A stretch of 45,469 bases of DNA from Bdellovibrionales bacterium (GTDB lineage Bacteria; Bdellovibrionota; UBA1018; JADZFF01). The stretch lies in NCBI GenBank assembly GCA_020850015.1, contig JADZFF010000167.1, forward strand, positions 1 through 45,469. The letters are read 5' to 3'. This document shows positions 44,906 through 45,469 of the stretch, piece by piece. The notes beneath the pieces are model-generated. The model did no database searches. It had not been told where the DNA came from and saw nothing but the letters and a program-made list of their open reading frames with translations. Numbering within the stretch: position 1 is the stretch's first letter; each line of letters begins with the position of its first letter. The position numbers and the translations under genes were made by a program.

Positions 44906-45403
44906 CTAGAGTTTGAAGAACTCCGAAAGCGGCGTACGCGCCAGCTGCTGAAGCCCCTGAAGCTGCGCGCGGAGCTTTTCCAGACGGTCCCTGCGCACGC
45001 GCTGCTCGCCACCCACAAGGCCGCGTTCCTGCTTGAAGGCCTTGAGCTGCCCCTGACCACGAAGCTCGCGGAGACGCTTGCGCGCGCCCTCGATGGAGTA
45101 GCGCTCCTGGTAGAGCAGGTGCTTGATCAGGAGGAGCGTCTCCACGTCCGCGCGGCGATACACGCGCTGGCCGGTGGAGGACTTCTCGGGAGAGATCATC
45201 GGGAACTCCGACTCCCAGTACCGCAGGACGTAGGGTTTCACGCCCACGAGGTCGGAGACGTCCCCGATGCGAAAAAATGTTTTGTCGGGGATCTGAATAG
45301 GTAGGGACTGTTGGACGGGAACTTCACCACCGGGGGCGTCAATTTTCCCACCCCCTAAGGATTCAGCTGCCCCCTCCTGGGGTTCGCTGCCAACGACGCT
45401 CAC
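44906..45403 (-). CDS. MerR-family transcriptional regulator
   Basis: 165 aa; N-terminal 40 residues are disordered. MerR DNA-binding domain follows ([55 protein letters not shown]), with the helix-turn-helix and the wing, then a coiled-coil dimerisation helix rich in Arg/Glu/Gln. There are no metal-binding cysteines, so it belongs to the small MerR proteins commonly found after ihfA. GTG start overlaps the preceding stop (GTGA). Confidence 0.9.
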   Translation of the reverse strand: MSVVGSEPQEGAAESLGGGKIDAPGGEVPVQQSLPIQIPDKTFFRIGDVSDLVGVKPYVLRYWESEFPMISPEKSSTGQRVYRRADVETLLLIKHLLYQERYSIEGARKRLRELRGQGQLKAFKQERGLVGGEQRVRRDRLEKLRAQLQGLQQLARTPLSEFFKL

Positions 45404-45469
45404 TCGTCGCCATCCTCGTCATCGTCGTCCTTAGACGACCTGCGCCGAATGGAGTCGGGCTGAATCGGC
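45400..45469 (-). CDS. C-terminal fragment of an upstream gene (acidic tail)
   Basis: The last 22 codons read ...[20 protein letters not shown] then DE and TGA at 45400, overlapping the MerR start. Position before a short MerR gene suggests integration host factor alpha or an HU-like protein, but only an RRR followed by an acidic tail is visible, so no name is given. Confidence 0.5.
   Translation of the reverse strand, partial: PIQPDSIRRRSSKDDDDEDGDE

Overview
The window is a high-GC, gene-dense bacterial chromosome segment with no rRNA, tRNA, CRISPR array, prophage or transposase that I can see. A CdnL/CarD-type RNA polymerase partner, a type II secretion (T2SS) operon that includes the delta-type gspN, TCA-cycle genes of proteobacterial type and a FecR-domain/cyclase pair suggest a Gram-negative of the Bdellovibrionota/Myxococcota (former Deltaproteobacteria) type. 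This is an inference from gene content; no species can be named. Most genes are tightly packed, many with ATGA/GTGA stop-start overlaps, so long antisense ORFs in the track are shadows.

Layout. 1-1333 (minus): ndk, with an in-frame TAG at codon 5, then nadE (cut by the window edge). 1563-2138 (plus): a 2H-phosphoesterase-like protein. 2162-5166 (minus): mdh-sucC-sucD operon. 5266-10241: a FecR-domain protein diverging from a membrane class III nucleotidyl cyclase, which is followed by a putative outer-membrane protein and a lipoprotein. A 108-bp near-perfect palindrome sits exactly midway between the two divergent start codons. 10348-11964: a broken endonuclease/exonuclease/phosphatase gene and a secreted hypothetical. 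11966-13291: icd, possibly leaderless. 13324-16642 (minus): thiamine ABC transporter thiB-thiP-thiQ, preceded by a TPP-riboswitch-like element. 16694-17002: small hypothetical. 17227-20198 (plus): nadA, a flavin reductase-like gene and hmgA. 20156-26254 (minus): cdnL-gltX-cysS-L,D-transpeptidase and an SRPBCC protein. 26678-28420 (minus): acyl-CoA dehydrogenase.

28563-43098 (plus) is a single T2SS operon gspC-D-E-F-G-H-I-J-K-L-M-N ending in a polyprenyl diphosphate synthase gene (ispA-type) that overlaps gspN. It encodes inner-membrane platform, ATPase, secretin and all pseudopilins; the prepilin peptidase GspO is not in the window. Convergent to it is a large secreted glycine-zipper protein whose start codon is preceded by a 13-G tract. 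The window ends with a MerR-type regulator and the acidic C-terminus of an upstream gene.

The best candidates for something undescribed are the FecR-like/cyclase/OMP/lipoprotein locus with its symmetric palindromic control region, the amber codon in ndk, and the poly-G-controlled glycine-zipper protein. All coordinates and motifs were read by eye; homology calls are from recognisable motifs and not from database searches.
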